NCBI GenBank assembly: GCA_902527105.1
Contig: CABZNT010000003.1
Span: 83,557-147,556, forward strand
Length of the DNA: 64,000 bases
Origin: an uncultured Prochlorococcus sp.
GTDB lineage: Bacteria > Cyanobacteriota > Cyanobacteriia > PCC-6307 > Cyanobiaceae
Direction of reading: 5' to 3'
Position numbers and translations under genes: made by a program. Below, piece by piece: positions 21,155 through 31,641 of this stretch (positions are counted from its first letter, which is position 1; each line of letters begins with the position of its first letter). The notes under the pieces were generated by a model. It worked only from the letters and a program-made list of their open reading frames with translations. It was not told the DNA's origin and ran no database searches.

Positions 21155-21811
21155 TTAATTTTCTTTTATATCAGGAAAGCTCTCTTTCAATGCTGTTCTT
21201 GCTGCAAGTTGTTTTCTTGTATGATCAAGCATTTCATATTCTCTTTGCAAACGGGTAAAGGTATTTCTCTCCTCAAGGAGTCTTTGCTGTTCCTCCGCAA
21301 CAGGACCGCCCAAATGAGCTCCGATCCAAAATGATAAATCCATTGGGTTGTCAGGTAATTTATCAGGTAGATTTTTCTTAGAATTAGTTAATTTACTCGT
21401 TAAATTAATAACATCACTAAGTGCTTCTTTTACTGAATCTTTTAGAGAATCTAATTTTTGAAAGTCATCAATATTATCATCACTTATCCAACTAACCATC
21501 GCAGAACAAAATGGCGTCGAACGGGTAATTTCCAAGACTTGAAATCTTTGTTGGCCGAGAGTGATAATATTACTTCTCCCATCCTCTGCAGTTTGATGTT
21601 TTAAAATTTGTGCACAACATCCAACATTAGCCATACTTTTAGTAGTTGGATCCCACTTAATCACTCCAAACATTGAATCGCTTTCAAGAACAGATTGGAG
21701 CATAATCCTATATCTCGATTCAAAAATATGTAAAGGCAATACTTCTTGAGGGAAAAGGACTACCTCTGGTAAAGGGAATAGGGGTAATTCCCTTACTGAG
21801 AGTTCTCCCAT
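21155..21811 (-). CDS. Lon N-terminal-domain protein
   Basis: The 218-residue protein consists of a stand-alone Lon substrate-binding (LON/PUA-like) domain: ELPLFPLPEVVLFPQEVLPLHIFE-type start, RYRIMLQSVL, and FGVIKWDP. A helical C-terminal part follows with a run of Glu/Arg (RLLEERNTFTRLQREYEM). No AAA+ ATPase or Ser-Lys protease domain is present, so it is not Lon protease itself. Its job in cyanobacteria is unknown; it may bind unfolded proteins. It follows rpsJ on the same strand by 56 bp, and its stop abuts the start of the MPBQ methyltransferase. Confidence 0.88.
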   Translation of the reverse strand: MGELSVRELPLFPLPEVVLFPQEVLPLHIFESRYRIMLQSVLESDSMFGVIKWDPTTKSMANVGCCAQILKHQTAEDGRSNIITLGQQRFQVLEITRSTPFCSAMVSWISDDNIDDFQKLDSLKDSVKEALSDVINLTSKLTNSKKNLPDKLPDNPMDLSFWIGAHLGGPVAEEQQRLLEERNTFTRLQREYEMLDHTRKQLAARTALKESFPDIKEN

Positions 21812-21867
21812 TTAAACCTCATTTCATTTTGTTAATACTAATCAATTTAGGGCAGTTTCGGGATTTA

Positions 21868-22188
21868 TTAAAGTTTAACTTCAATATCTACACCACTTGG
21901 GAGATCTAGTTTCATTAAAGCATCAATAGTTTTTGCAGAAGGACTGTAAATATCTATTATTCTTCGATGGGTTCTTGTTTCAAAATGCTCTCTAGAATCT
22001 TTATCAACATGTGGTGATCTTAGGACACAATAAATCTTCCTTTTTGTAGGTAAAGGTATTGGACCTATTGCTGAGGCAGAAGTAGTATCAGCAGTTTGGA
22101 TTATTTTGTCACAAGATAAATCAAGCATTCTTCTATCAAAAGCTTTGAGCCTTATTCTTATTTTTTGTTGTGCAATTGATGCAGTCAT
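21868..22188 (-). CDS. rpsJ: 30S ribosomal protein S10
   Basis: This 106-residue protein has the S10 signature [15 protein letters not shown] and [24 protein letters not shown]. It ends with the conserved [14 protein letters not shown]10 sits in the 30S head and also pairs with NusB in antitermination. Position directly after tufA, at the end of the str operon rather than heading an S10 operon, is the normal cyanobacterial arrangement. A 22210-22235 hairpin lies between it and tufA. Confidence 0.97.
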   Translation of the reverse strand: MTASIAQQKIRIRLKAFDRRMLDLSCDKIIQTADTTSASAIGPIPLPTKRKIYCVLRSPHVDKDSREHFETRTHRRIIDIYSPSAKTIDALMKLDLPSGVDIEVKL

Positions 22189-22209
22189 AGTTTCAAATAA
22201 CTTTTAATG

Positions 22210-22235
22210 AAGGGTCATTGATTACAATGACCCTT
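22210..22235 (-). terminator. Strong hairpin between tufA and rpsJ
   Basis: A perfect 11-bp stem (AAGGGTCATTG against CAATGACCCTT) with a four-base loop lies 22 bp upstream of the rpsJ start in the tufA transcript. No long U tract follows on the coding strand, so it may be an attenuator, a processing site or a weak terminator rather than a full intrinsic terminator. Confidence 0.55.
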
Positions 22236-22287
22236 ATCCATAATCCTATATTAGATGATTGAGGTTAAATTTTAAAATTCAAGTTTA

Positions 22288-23487
22288 TTATTTGAGTATT
22301 TTAGAAACAACTCCAGCACCGATAGTGCGACCTCCTTCGCGTATGGCGAATCTCATACCTTGTTCAATAGCAACCGGACAAATTAATTCTCCAGTCATCT
22401 TGATTCTGTCTCCTGGCATAACCATTTCAACATTGGATCCATCATCTGAGGTAAATGCGGTTATTTGACCTGTTACATCAGTTGTTCTGATGTAGAACTG
22501 AGGTCTATATCCTGCAAAGAAAGGAGTATGTCTTCCGCCCTCTTCTTTTTTGAGAACATAAACTTCTCCTTCAAACTGAGTATGAGGGGTAATAGATCCT
22601 TTCTTCACAAGAACCATTCCTCTCTCTATATCTTCTTTCTGGACACCCCGTAAAAGTAAACCAACATTATCGCCAGCCATACCTTCGTCAAGAAGTTTTC
22701 GGAACATTTCAACTCCAGTAACAGTTGTTACTCTGGTATCTCTTATTCCAACTATTTCTACTTCTTCTCCAACCTTAACTTTACCTCTCTCAATTCTTCC
22801 AGTAGCAACAGTTCCTCTACCAGTAATTGAGAAAACGTCTTCAACTGCCATCAAAAATGGTTTATCAACTTCTCTTTCTGGTTCGGGGATGTTAGAATCA
22901 ACTGCTTTCATCAATTCTTCAATCTTTGATTCCCAAGTAGAATCTCCTTCGAGAGCTTTTAAACCTGAAACTTGGACTATTGGAATGTCATCTCCTGGGA
23001 AGTCATAACTATCTAACAATTCCCTAATTTCCATTTCGACAAGTTCAATAATTTCTTCATCATCGACCATATCACACTTATTTAGAGCAACTACTAGAGC
23101 AGGAACTCCAACCTGTTTAGCCAAAAGAATATGCTCTTTTGTTTGAGCCATAGGACCATCTGTAGCTGCGCAAACTAGAATTGCTCCATCCATCTGAGCG
23201 GCTCCTGTGATCATGTTTTTCACATAATCAGCATGTCCTGGGCAATCGACATGAGCATAATGCCTGCCTTCAGTTTCGTATTCAACATGAGCTGTATTAA
23301 TGGTAATGCCCCGCTCTCTTTCTTCAGGAGCACCATCAATGTCTCCATAATCTTGAGCTTGAGCTTGACCTTTTTTTGCTAATACATTTGTAATAGCAGC
23401 TGTTAGTGTTGTTTTTCCATGATCAACATGGCCAATAGTACCTATGTTGACATGTGGTTTGTTTCTTTCGAACTTCTCGCGAGCCAT
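22288..23487 (-). CDS. tuf: Elongation factor Tu
   Basis: The 399-residue protein is a full-length EF-Tu with G1 [11 protein letters not shown], the switch I stretch [16 protein letters not shown]3 DCPGHADY and G4 NKCD. It has the C-terminal domain II/III signature and ends GAGVVSKIL. It carries aminoacyl-tRNA to the ribosome as a GTP complex and is the single tuf copy seen here. fusA precedes it by 45 bp and rpsJ follows after a hairpin-containing 99-bp spacer. Synonymous codon choice looks more G/C-tolerant than in the surrounding genes, as expected for a highly expressed gene. Confidence 0.98.
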   Translation of the reverse strand: MAREKFERNKPHVNIGTIGHVDHGKTTLTAAITNVLAKKGQAQAQDYGDIDGAPEERERGITINTAHVEYETEGRHYAHVDCPGHADYVKNMITGAAQMDGAILVCAATDGPMAQTKEHILLAKQVGVPALVVALNKCDMVDDEEIIELVEMEIRELLDSYDFPGDDIPIVQVSGLKALEGDSTWESKIEELMKAVDSNIPEPEREVDKPFLMAVEDVFSITGRGTVATGRIERGKVKVGEEVEIVGIRDTRVTTVTGVEMFRKLLDEGMAGDNVGLLLRGVQKEDIERGMVLVKKGSITPHTQFEGEVYVLKKEEGGRHTPFFAGYRPQFYIRTTDVTGQITAFTSDDGSNVEMVMPGDRIKMTGELICPVAIEQGMRFAIREGGRTIGAGVVSKILK

Positions 23488-23532
23488 TTTGAATTAAAGA
23501 ATCGAGGGTTTAAGAGTGTTTTAGTTTAGAGA

Positions 23533-25608
23533 TCAGGAGTTGCCCTGATTCTTGGAAATGATAGCTTCAGCAACATTACGAGGAACTTCCTCATAATTTG
23601 CGAACTCCATTGAAAATATACCCCGACCTTGAGTCATTGATCGGAGTTGAGTGGCATAACCGAACATTTCGGCTAAGGGCACTTTGGCCTGCACCTTAGA
23701 CAATCCATCGTCAACAGATTGTCCTTCTACTTGACCTCTTCTGGAAGAGAGATCACCAATTACAGATCCAAGAAAGTCGTCAGGACTTTCGACCTCAACT
23801 TTCATCATAGGCTCTAAGAGGACAGGATTGCATTTTTTAACCCCGTCTTTAAAAGCCATGGAACCTGCAATTTTGAAGGCCATTTCAGATGAGTCTACAT
23901 CGTGGAATGAACCATCGACTAGTGTTACTTTTACATCAATGAGTGGATAACCGGCAAGGACACCAGATTCACAGGTCTCTTTCATTCCGTTAGATGCAGG
24001 ACCAATATATTCTTTTGGTACAGCTCCACCAACAATTTTGTTTACAAATTCAAACCCTTTACCAACTTCTGCTGGTTCCATTTCAATGATTACATGACCA
24101 TATTGACCTTTACCTCCAGTCTGTCTTGCATATTTACCTTCACCTTTAGAACTAGACCTAATAGTTTCTCTATATGAAACCTGTGGAGCTCCTATATTTG
24201 CTTCCACTTTAAATTCCCTTAACATTCTGTCAACAAGGATTTCTAAGTGTAACTCACCCATACCTGCAATAACAGTTTGATTTGTCTCAGGATCTGTACT
24301 TACCCTAAAGGTTGGATCCTCTTCAGATAAAGCAGTTAATGCTTTTGATAATTTTTCCATATCCCCTTTAGTTTTTGGCTCAACAGCCACTGAGATAACT
24401 GGTTCTGGGATAAACAATGTCTCCAAAACTATTGGATCTTCTGTATTACACAAAGTGTCACCAGTTGTTGTGTTCTTAAGACCTAACACAGCTCCTAAAT
24501 CCCCAGCCCTCAATTCATCAACCTCCTCTCTTTCATCAGCCTTAAGAATCACTAATCTAGAAATTCTCTCTTTAGCATCCTTAGTAGAATTCATTACATA
24601 ACTTCCCTTTGAAAGAACACCCGAATACATTCTTACAAAAGTTAGTTTCCCATATGGATCTGACATCACTTTGAAAGCTAATGCACTGAAAGGAGCATTA
24701 TCATCAGAAGGTCTAATATCTTCTTTCCCACTTGGGAGAACACCTTGTATTGGTTTCACATCAACCGGAGCTGGCAAGTAATCAACTACAGCGTCTAATA
24801 CAAGTTGAACACCTTTATTTTTAAAAGCTGAACCGCATAATACTGGAACCAATCCATGTTTTAAAACACCTTCCCTAATACCTTTTTTAAGTTGTTGTTC
24901 AGATAATTCTCCTTTTTCGAGAAATATTTCTATTAACTCTTCATCATTTTCTGCAACACTTTCCATTAACTTAAATCTCCAGTCAGCAGCTTCCTCCTCC
25001 ATGTCAGATGGAATTGGTGCTTCTTCAATATCTGTACCTAAATCGTTTTTATAAAGATATGCTTTGTTGGCTACTAAATCAATAATGCCTGTGAGATCAC
25101 CTTCAGCCCCAATTGGTAACTGGATTGGAAGTGCATTTGCCTTTAGTCGATCTTTAATTTGCTTATTAACCTTTAAAAAATCCGCACCAGTTCTATCCAT
25201 TTTATTAACAAAAACCATTCTTGGAACAGAGTATCTATCTGCTTGACGCCAAACCGTTTCGGATTGAGGCTGAACTCCACCAACTGCGCAAAAAACAGCT
25301 ATAACTCCGTCCAACACACGCATTGATCTTTCAACTTCAATGGTAAAGTCGACGTGTCCAGGAGTATCAATAATATTAATCCTATGATCTTGCCAACTAG
25401 TAGATATCGCAGCAGCAGTAATAGTTATTCCTCTTTCTCTTTCTTGAGCCATCCAATCTGTTACGGCAGCACCATCATGAACCTCCCCTATCTTGTGAAC
25501 TACACCTGAATAAAACAAAATTCTTTCAGTGGTTGTTGTCTTACCTGCATCGATATGAGCGGCTATACCTATGTTCCTTACTCGTTCTAGGGGAAAGTCG
25601 CGTGCCAA
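23533..25608 (-). CDS. fusA: Elongation factor G
   Basis: This 691-residue translocation GTPase has G1 [15 protein letters not shown], switch [14 protein letters not shown]3 DTPGHVDF and G4 [10 protein letters not shown]. Domains II to V are of normal length, including [20 protein letters not shown] in domain IV and the C-terminal [19 protein letters not shown] moves tRNAs and mRNA after peptide-bond formation and works with RRF in recycling. It is third in the rpsL-rpsG-fusA-tuf-rpsJ operon; the 97-bp spacer from rpsG is the longest inside the first four genes. It is the housekeeping EF-G1 form. Confidence 0.98.
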   Translation of the reverse strand: MARDFPLERVRNIGIAAHIDAGKTTTTERILFYSGVVHKIGEVHDGAAVTDWMAQERERGITITAAAISTSWQDHRINIIDTPGHVDFTIEVERSMRVLDGVIAVFCAVGGVQPQSETVWRQADRYSVPRMVFVNKMDRTGADFLKVNKQIKDRLKANALPIQLPIGAEGDLTGIIDLVANKAYLYKNDLGTDIEEAPIPSDMEEEAADWRFKLMESVAENDEELIEIFLEKGELSEQQLKKGIREGVLKHGLVPVLCGSAFKNKGVQLVLDAVVDYLPAPVDVKPIQGVLPSGKEDIRPSDDNAPFSALAFKVMSDPYGKLTFVRMYSGVLSKGSYVMNSTKDAKERISRLVILKADEREEVDELRAGDLGAVLGLKNTTTGDTLCNTEDPIVLETLFIPEPVISVAVEPKTKGDMEKLSKALTALSEEDPTFRVSTDPETNQTVIAGMGELHLEILVDRMLREFKVEANIGAPQVSYRETIRSSSKGEGKYARQTGGKGQYGHVIIEMEPAEVGKGFEFVNKIVGGAVPKEYIGPASNGMKETCESGVLAGYPLIDVKVTLVDGSFHDVDSSEMAFKIAGSMAFKDGVKKCNPVLLEPMMKVEVESPDDFLGSVIGDLSSRRGQVEGQSVDDGLSKVQAKVPLAEMFGYATQLRSMTQGRGIFSMEFANYEEVPRNVAEAIISKNQGNS

Positions 25609-25705
25609 TTTTTAAAGCTCCAAATAAAATAATTTTTGATGAGTGTAGTTCACCCTAAAAGCAAACTTTAATAATAATAAACTACTTAAGTACCTTTTGA
25701 TGAAA

Positions 25706-26176
25706 TTAATATCTGTAATGTGCAAAAGCTTTGTTAGCTTCTGCCATTTTATGAGTATCTTCTCTTTTTTTAACAGCACTACCAGTTTCATTCGCTGCAT
25801 CCATCAACTCGCCAGCAAGTTTTTGAGACATACTTTTTCCATTTCTCGCACGTGAGAATGTAACAAGCCATCTCAATGCCATAGCCGTACCCCTCTCTTG
25901 GCGAACTTCCATAGGTACTTGATATGTTGCACCACCAACTCTTCTAGCTCTTACCTCGACAAGAGGAGTAGCATTTTTTACAGCTGTTTCAAATAATTCC
26001 ACTGCATTCCCGCCTGTTCTCTCGCTTATTAAAGAAAAAGCATCAGACAATATCCTTTGAGCTGTAGATTTTTTACCATGTTTCATCAATCGAGAAATCA
26101 TCATTGAAGCAAGACGACTATTAAATTGAGGATCGGGCAGAATTGCTCTTTTTACTGCTGCATTACGACGTGACAT
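25706..26176 (-). CDS. rpsG: 30S ribosomal protein S7
   Basis: The 156-residue protein starts [10 protein letters not shown] and contains [21 protein letters not shown], the S7 signature, and [20 protein letters not shown]. It ends [12 protein letters not shown]7 nucleates folding of the 3' domain of 16S rRNA and contacts the E-site tRNA. It follows rpsL by 24 bp and precedes fusA by 97 bp in the str operon. In E. coli S7 represses its own operon; whether the long spacer before fusA takes that role here is not known. Confidence 0.98.
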   Translation of the reverse strand: MSRRNAAVKRAILPDPQFNSRLASMMISRLMKHGKKSTAQRILSDAFSLISERTGGNAVELFETAVKNATPLVEVRARRVGGATYQVPMEVRQERGTAMALRWLVTFSRARNGKSMSQKLAGELMDAANETGSAVKKREDTHKMAEANKAFAHYRY

Positions 26177-26200
26177 GTTTTAAAAAGTGATGTTTGCAAA

Positions 26201-26575
26201 TTAATCTTTTGGAGCTTTTGCTCCATACTTAGATCTGGATTGACGTCTATCTTTGACTCCAGCCGTATCTAAAGTTCCTCTTATTATATGATATCTTACT
26301 CCTGGCAAATCCTTGACTCTTCCACCCCTAAGAAGTACTACAGAATGTTCTTGCAAATTATGTCCAATCCCAGGAATATAAGCAGTTACTTCAAAACCAG
26401 AAGTTAGTCTAACCCTAGCAACTTTTCTTAAAGCTGAATTAGGCTTCTTTGGTGTTGATGTATAGACTCTTGTACATACGCCTCTCCTCTCAGGGCAAGC
26501 TTTTAATGCTGGAGATTTTGTTTTCTTTGTCAGACGTTTTCTTTCTGAACCTACTAATTGCGAGATGGTGGGCAT
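26201..26575 (-). CDS. rpsL: 30S ribosomal protein S12
   Basis: The 124-residue protein contains [18 protein letters not shown] and the loop [17 protein letters not shown], the decoding-centre segments of S12. Changes there give streptomycin resistance in other bacteria; both are wild-type-like here. It ends [17 protein letters not shown], the usual cyanobacterial C-terminus. It heads the str operon and is transcribed away from glutamate synthase; the shared 194-bp spacer (26576-26769) must contain both promoters. Confidence 0.98.
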   Translation of the reverse strand: MPTISQLVGSERKRLTKKTKSPALKACPERRGVCTRVYTSTPKKPNSALRKVARVRLTSGFEVTAYIPGIGHNLQEHSVVLLRGGRVKDLPGVRYHIIRGTLDTAGVKDRRQSRSKYGAKAPKD

Positions 26576-26726
26576 CTATTAAATTTAGATAAAAATAAAT
26601 ATTTCACTATCATAACCTTTTACGAGCACCAACTAAAAGTTTTTAATTATATTTTTTTTAAAATTTGTCAAATTAAAATTTTTGGTAAATATTCATTATC
26701 TTTAGATTTATTTTCATATTTATTTT

Positions 26727-26732
26727 TATAAT
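26727..26732 (+). promoter_or_regulatory. Candidate -10 box upstream of glutamate synthase
   Basis: A perfect TATAAT lies 37 bp upstream of the glutamate synthase ATG in the divergent 194-bp spacer. In such AT-rich DNA this can occur by chance. No GTA-N8-TAC NtcA box at the right distance was found, although nitrogen control of this gene would be expected in cyanobacteria. Confidence 0.3.
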
Positions 26733-26769
26733 AGAAATACATAAATAACTAAATAGAATTAAATAATCT

Positions 26770-29700
26770 ATGGGAGAGAGTATCAAAAGAATCGTTGAAC
26801 CATATCAAGATAGTTATTCCCCAAATGGAATAATTGGGGAAAAAGATGCGTGTGGAGTCGGTTTCGTAGCAAATGTAAAAGGTATAGAAAGCAACTGGAT
26901 TCTTAAACAATCACTTAAAGGCCTTAACTGCATGGAGCATAGAGGAGGCTGTGGGGGAGATAGTGACTCAGGAGATGGAGCAGGGATTTTATGTTCAATT
27001 CCTTGGGAATACCTAGAAGAGGAAATAGATCTAAAAAATACACAAGAATTGCATAGAGGTTTAGGTATGGTTTTTATGCCTAATGAAGAAGAGAAGATTG
27101 AAAAATGTAAATCAATATGCGATCAGGAAGCAGAAAAATTAAAAGTTAACAAAACTTTTTGGAGAACAGTACCTGTCAATAATGAAATCTTAGGTCCTTT
27201 AGCCAAAGCAAATGCTCCATTCATCTGTCAGTGGTTTTTATACATAGATAAAAAAGATCATCAGGATATTGAGAGGCTTTTATTTCAATTAAGAAAAAGA
27301 ATTGAAAAAAAAATAAGAGAAACTTTTAAAAATGATGTTGGGGATTGTGAATTTTATTTTGCCTCACTAAGTTCTCAAACAGTTGTTTATAAAGGGATGG
27401 TTCGTTCTGAAATATTATCTGAGTTTTATCAAGATCTAAAAGAAGAGAGTTTTAAAGTCTCTTTTTCTGTTTATCATCGTAGATTTAGCACCAATACACT
27501 TCCAAAATGGCCACTAGCTCAGCCCATGAGATTTTTAGGTCATAATGGCGAAATAAATACTCTTTTAGGCAATATCAATTGGGCTAAAGCTTCAGAAACA
27601 CACATAGATGATTTTTGGGGAGAGTTATCTAATGAAATCAAGCCCATTGTAGATGTAAACAAAAGTGATTCATCAAATCTTGATGCAACTCTCGAAATTA
27701 ATATTCGCTCAGGCCAACCAATAACTGATTCATTATTAAAACTTGTTCCTGAAGCATTTAGAGATCAACCAGAACTTGAACAAAGGGAAGATATTAAATC
27801 TTTCTATGAGTATTCTGCGAGTATTCAAGAGGCTTGGGATGGACCTGCTCTTCTTGTATTTGCAGATGGAAATTTTGTAGGAGCAACGCTTGATAGAAAT
27901 GGTCTAAGACCAGCAAGATATTCAATCACAAATGATGGTTTCGTAATAATGGGTTCCGAAACAGGAGTAGTAGATATTGAAGAGGAGAGAGTAATAGAAA
28001 AAGGTAGATTAGGTCCAGGACAAATGTTGGCAGTTGATTTTCACCAGAATAGAATCCTGAGAAATTGGGAAGTAAAATCTGAAGCAGCTAAAAGGCATGA
28101 TTATAAAAATCTGCTCAGTAATAGAACTATAAAAATTGAAAATAATGAATGGGTTAAAGACTGCAAACTAAAAGACCTTGAGTTGTTACAACAACAAACT
28201 GCATACGGATTTTCAGCGGAAGATAATGACCTTATCTTAGACTCGATGGCTTCATTAGCTAAAGAGCCTACTTATTGCATGGGCGACGATATCCCATTAG
28301 CAGTTCTTTCATCTAAGCCACACATTTTATACGACTACTTTAAGCAAAGATTTGCGCAAGTTACTAATCCTCCTATTGACCCTCTGAGAGAAAAACTTGT
28401 AATGAGTTTAGAAATGCATCTAGGAGAAAGATGCACACCACTGGAAATTAAAGATCCTAAACCTTTTATTCATTTACAAAGTCCGATTCTTAATGAGGAA
28501 GAACTCACTTCCATCAAAAAATCAAAAATTAAATCTCAAACAATTTCAAGTTTGTTTGATATAGAGGAAGGTATTCAAGGCTTAGAGAACCAATTAAAAG
28601 CAATCTGTAAACAGAGTGAGCTTTTTATAAAAGAAGGTTGCTCTTTAATTATCATTTCTGATAAGGGAATTAATCCTAAAAAGACTTTTATCCCTCCTTT
28701 ACTTGCTATTGGGGCAATTCATCATTATCTTCTAAAAAAAGAAATCAGGCTAAAAGCTTCTCTAATAATTGAGACCGGTCAATGTTGGAGCACGCATCAC
28801 TTAGCTTGTTTAATTGGATATGGTGCAAGTGCAGTTTGCCCTTGGTTGACCTTCGAAGCAGGAAGACACTGGTTAAAACATCCAAAAACACAAAAACTCA
28901 TTGATAGCAAAAAAATAAATCCATTATCAATAATTGATGTTCAAGAAAATATTAAAAAAGCTCTTGAAGACGGTCTAAGAAAAATTCTCTCAAAAATAGG
29001 CATCTCACTTTTATCTAGTTACCATGGTGCACAAATTTTTGAAGCTGTAGGCCTTGGATCTGACTTAATAAAAATTGCTTTTGATGGTACAACAAGCCGC
29101 ATCGCTGGCATAACATTAAAAGAATTAACTAATGAAACACTTTCAATTCATACGAAAGCCTATCCAGAGATCGATTTAAAGAAATTAGAATTTTTAGGAT
29201 TTGTACAATTTAGAAATAATGGTGAATATCATTCCAATAACCCAGAAATGTCCAAAGTTTTACATTTAGCGGTAAAACAAGGATCAAGATACGATCATTT
29301 TGAAACTTACAAAAAACTTATTAGTAATAGACCGACAACATCGCTAAGAGATTTACTAACAATTAATTCAAAAAGGAAAAGTATTCCATTAGACGATGTT
29401 GAAAGTGTTGAATCAATTTGCAAAAGGTTCTGTACTGGAGGAATGAGTTTAGGTGCTTTATCCAGAGAAGCGCACGAAGTTTTAGCAGTTGCAATGAATA
29501 GAATTGGTGGAAAAAGTAATAGTGGAGAAGGGGGAGAAGATCCAGCTCGTTTTAATATTTTAAATGATATCGATGAAAATACTCAATCAGCGACATTGCC
29601 ATTTATTAAAGGTTTAGAGAATGGAGACACCGCATGCTCAGCTATTAAACAAATAGCATCAGGAAGATTTGGAGTTACACCTGAATATCTAAGAAGTGGT

Positions 29701-31341
29701 AAACAACTCGAAATTAAAATGGCTCAAGGTGCAAAACCAGGAGAAGGGGGACAATTGCCTGGTCCAAAAGTTGATTCTTACATCGCAAAACTAAGAAATA
29801 GTAAACCCGGAGTAGCTTTAATATCTCCTCCCCCACATCATGATATTTATTCAATTGAAGATTTAGCTCAACTTATCCACGACTTACACCAAGTTCATCC
29901 AAAAGCAAAAGTAAGCGTTAAGCTTGTTTCTGAAATTGGTATAGGCACTATTGCTGCTGGAGTAAGCAAAGCCAATGCAGATGTAATTCAAATATCAGGC
30001 CATGACGGAGGTACAGGTGCCTCACCCCTGAGTTCTATTAAACATGCAGGTTTACCATGGGAACTAGGTGTTGCTGAGGTTCATAAATCTCTCTTAGAGA
30101 ATAACTTACGTGAAAGAGTAATTTTGAGAACTGATGGAGGTCTTAAAACAGGGTGGGATGTAGTTATTGCAGCTTTACTAGGTGCTGAGGAATATGGTTT
30201 TGGTTCTGTAGCGATGATTGCTGAAGGATGCATAATGGCTCGGGTTTGTCATACAAACAAGTGTCCTGTTGGAGTTGCCACTCAAAAAGAAGAATTAAGA
30301 AAAAGATTTAAAGGTATTCCAGAAAATGTTGTCAATTTTTTCTTGTATATTGCTGAAGAAGTAAGACAGATAATGAGTAGTATCGGTGTTTCTAATATGG
30401 AAGAACTGATTGGTAATCAAGAATTTCTTTCTGCAAGAAATATCGATCTTCCAAAAACTTCTAATATTGATCTTTCTTCTCTAGTGAATAAACACTCAAC
30501 CACTGATAGATCATGGTTAAGGCATTCTAAAACTGCCCATAGTAATGGTTCTGTATTAGAAGACGAGTTTTTGTCTGATGCTGGATTTATAGATTCAATT
30601 AAAAATCACAAAATATTATCCAAAGAAATTGAGATAAAAAATACAGATAGAAGTGTTTGTGCGAAAATATCAGGCGAAATCGCAGAAATTCACGGCAACA
30701 CTGGCTTCAATGGTGAACTCAACTTAAATTTCAAAGGATATGCAGGACAAAGCTTTGGTGCCTTTTTATTAAAGGGAATGAATGTTCAATTAATCGGGGA
30801 AGCTAATGATTATGTTTGTAAAGGAATGAATGGAGGAATACTCACAATAATTCCCCCAAAAATAGATAAAACTTCCTCCGAACAGGTTATTTTAGGAAAC
30901 ACTTGTCTTTATGGGGCAACAGGTGGGAAATTATTTGCATTAGGGAAATCCGGCGAAAGATTTGCAGTAAGAAATAGTGGTGCCACAGCAGTAACAGAAG
31001 GAGCAGGTGATCATTGTTGTGAATACATGACTGGTGGTAAGGTAGTTATTCTAGGTTCCACAGGAAGGAATATTGGTGCGGGCATGACTGGTGGAATAGC
31101 TTTTATAATCGATGAGAAGAACGATTTAAGTAATAAAGTTAATAAGGAAATAGTTAGCATTCATAAAATAACTTCATCAAAGCAGGAAGATATCTTATTG
31201 GAAATTATTAGAGAATATCGAGCAAAAACAAATAGCTCAAAGGCTGCCAAAATAATTGAAAATTGGTCTTATTACAAGTGTACTTTCAAATTAATAGTTC
31301 CCCCAAGCGAAGAAGAAATGCTCGGCATAAAAAAAATGTAA
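26770..31341 (+). CDS. glsF: Ferredoxin-dependent glutamate synthase
   Basis: This 1523-residue enzyme converts glutamine and 2-oxoglutarate to two glutamates using reduced ferredoxin, the GOGAT half of ammonium assimilation. After a short propeptide, Cys28 (DACGVGFVA) is the N-terminal nucleophile of the class II glutaminase domain, followed by CMEHRGGCGGD. The central and FMN domains include GGKSNSGEGGEDPAR and the 3Fe-4S cluster motif CIMARVCHTNKCPVGVA. The C-terminal part is the beta-helix GXGXG domain (GATGGKLFALGKSGERFAVR). Ferredoxin rather than NADPH dependence is inferred from the plant/cyanobacterial single-subunit layout and the absence of a small-subunit gene nearby. A YCII gene starts at the very next base after its stop. 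Confidence 0.96.
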   Translation: MGESIKRIVEPYQDSYSPNGIIGEKDACGVGFVANVKGIESNWILKQSLKGLNCMEHRGGCGGDSDSGDGAGILCSIPWEYLEEEIDLKNTQELHRGLGMVFMPNEEEKIEKCKSICDQEAEKLKVNKTFWRTVPVNNEILGPLAKANAPFICQWFLYIDKKDHQDIERLLFQLRKRIEKKIRETFKNDVGDCEFYFASLSSQTVVYKGMVRSEILSEFYQDLKEESFKVSFSVYHRRFSTNTLPKWPLAQPMRFLGHNGEINTLLGNINWAKASETHIDDFWGELSNEIKPIVDVNKSDSSNLDATLEINIRSGQPITDSLLKLVPEAFRDQPELEQREDIKSFYEYSASIQEAWDGPALLVFADGNFVGATLDRNGLRPARYSITNDGFVIMGSETGVVDIEEERVIEKGRLGPGQMLAVDFHQNRILRNWEVKSEAAKRHDYKNLLSNRTIKIENNEWVKDCKLKDLELLQQQTAYGFSAEDNDLILDSMASLAKEPTYCMGDDIPLAVLSSKPHILYDYFKQRFAQVTNPPIDPLREKLVMSLEMHLGERCTPLEIKDPKPFIHLQSPILNEEELTSIKKSKIKSQTISSLFDIEEGIQGLENQLKAICKQSELFIKEGCSLIIISDKGINPKKTFIPPLLAIGAIHHYLLKKEIRLKASLIIETGQCWSTHHLACLIGYGASAVCPWLTFEAGRHWLKHPKTQKLIDSKKINPLSIIDVQENIKKALEDGLRKILSKIGISLLSSYHGAQIFEAVGLGSDLIKIAFDGTTSRIAGITLKELTNETLSIHTKAYPEIDLKKLEFLGFVQFRNNGEYHSNNPEMSKVLHLAVKQGSRYDHFETYKKLISNRPTTSLRDLLTINSKRKSIPLDDVESVESICKRFCTGGMSLGALSREAHEVLAVAMNRIGGKSNSGEGGEDPARFNILNDIDENTQSATLPFIKGLENGDTACSAIKQIASGRFGVTPEYLRSGKQLEIKMAQGAKPGEGGQLPGPKVDSYIAKLRNSKPGVALISPPPHHDIYSIEDLAQLIHDLHQVHPKAKVSVKLVSEIGIGTIAAGVSKANADVIQISGHDGGTGASPLSSIKHAGLPWELGVAEVHKSLLENNLRERVILRTDGGLKTGWDVVIAALLGAEEYGFGSVAMIAEGCIMARVCHTNKCPVGVATQKEELRKRFKGIPENVVNFFLYIAEEVRQIMSSIGVSNMEELIGNQEFLSARNIDLPKTSNIDLSSLVNKHSTTDRSWLRHSKTAHSNGSVLEDEFLSDAGFIDSIKNHKILSKEIEIKNTDRSVCAKISGEIAEIHGNTGFNGELNLNFKGYAGQSFGAFLLKGMNVQLIGEANDYVCKGMNGGILTIIPPKIDKTSSEQVILGNTCLYGATGGKLFALGKSGERFAVRNSGATAVTEGAGDHCCEYMTGGKVVILGSTGRNIGAGMTGGIAFIIDEKNDLSNKVNKEIVSIHKITSSKQEDILLEIIREYRAKTNSSKAAKIIENWSYYKCTFKLIVPPSEEEMLGIKKM

Positions 31342-31635
31342 ATGCCTTTCTTTATAAAAACTGAAATCATAAAAAAAGAATACTTAATTAATCATGATTT
31401 AAAACAAAAAATAATTAACGAACATATTGATTGGATAAAAAAATTAAAAAAAGAGGGAATTAATATAAAAAGTGGTTTTTTAGTAGATGAGTTAAAGAGG
31501 CCAGGTGACGGCGGATTACTCATTCTTGAGATGAATAATTATAAAAATGCACTAAAAATCATTAAGAATGATCCAATGATTAAAAATGATCTAGTTGAAT
31601 GGAAACTAAATGAGTGGATAGATTCAAATAAATAA
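31342..31635 (+). CDS. YCII-related domain protein
   Basis: This 97-residue protein resembles the YciI/YCII ferredoxin-like fold: a first strand PFFIKTEIIKKEYL, a helix with HIDWIKKLKKEGINIKSG, GDGGLLILEM, and a final strand around VEWKLNEW. Many YCII proteins keep a His-Asp pair thought to be catalytic; here HxxW and GDGG could take those places. Function is unknown. Its ATG directly follows the glutamate synthase TAA with no spacer, strongly suggesting cotranslation. It converges with lipA after 6 bp. Confidence 0.75.
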   Translation: MPFFIKTEIIKKEYLINHDLKQKIINEHIDWIKKLKKEGINIKSGFLVDELKRPGDGGLLILEMNNYKNALKIIKNDPMIKNDLVEWKLNEWIDSNK

Positions 31636-31641
31636 AAATGA

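Noticed and set aside
26685..26698. Possible NtcA box (GTA-N8-TTA) upstream of glutamate synthase
   Set aside because: The right half does not match TAC and its distance to the TATAAT is wrong.
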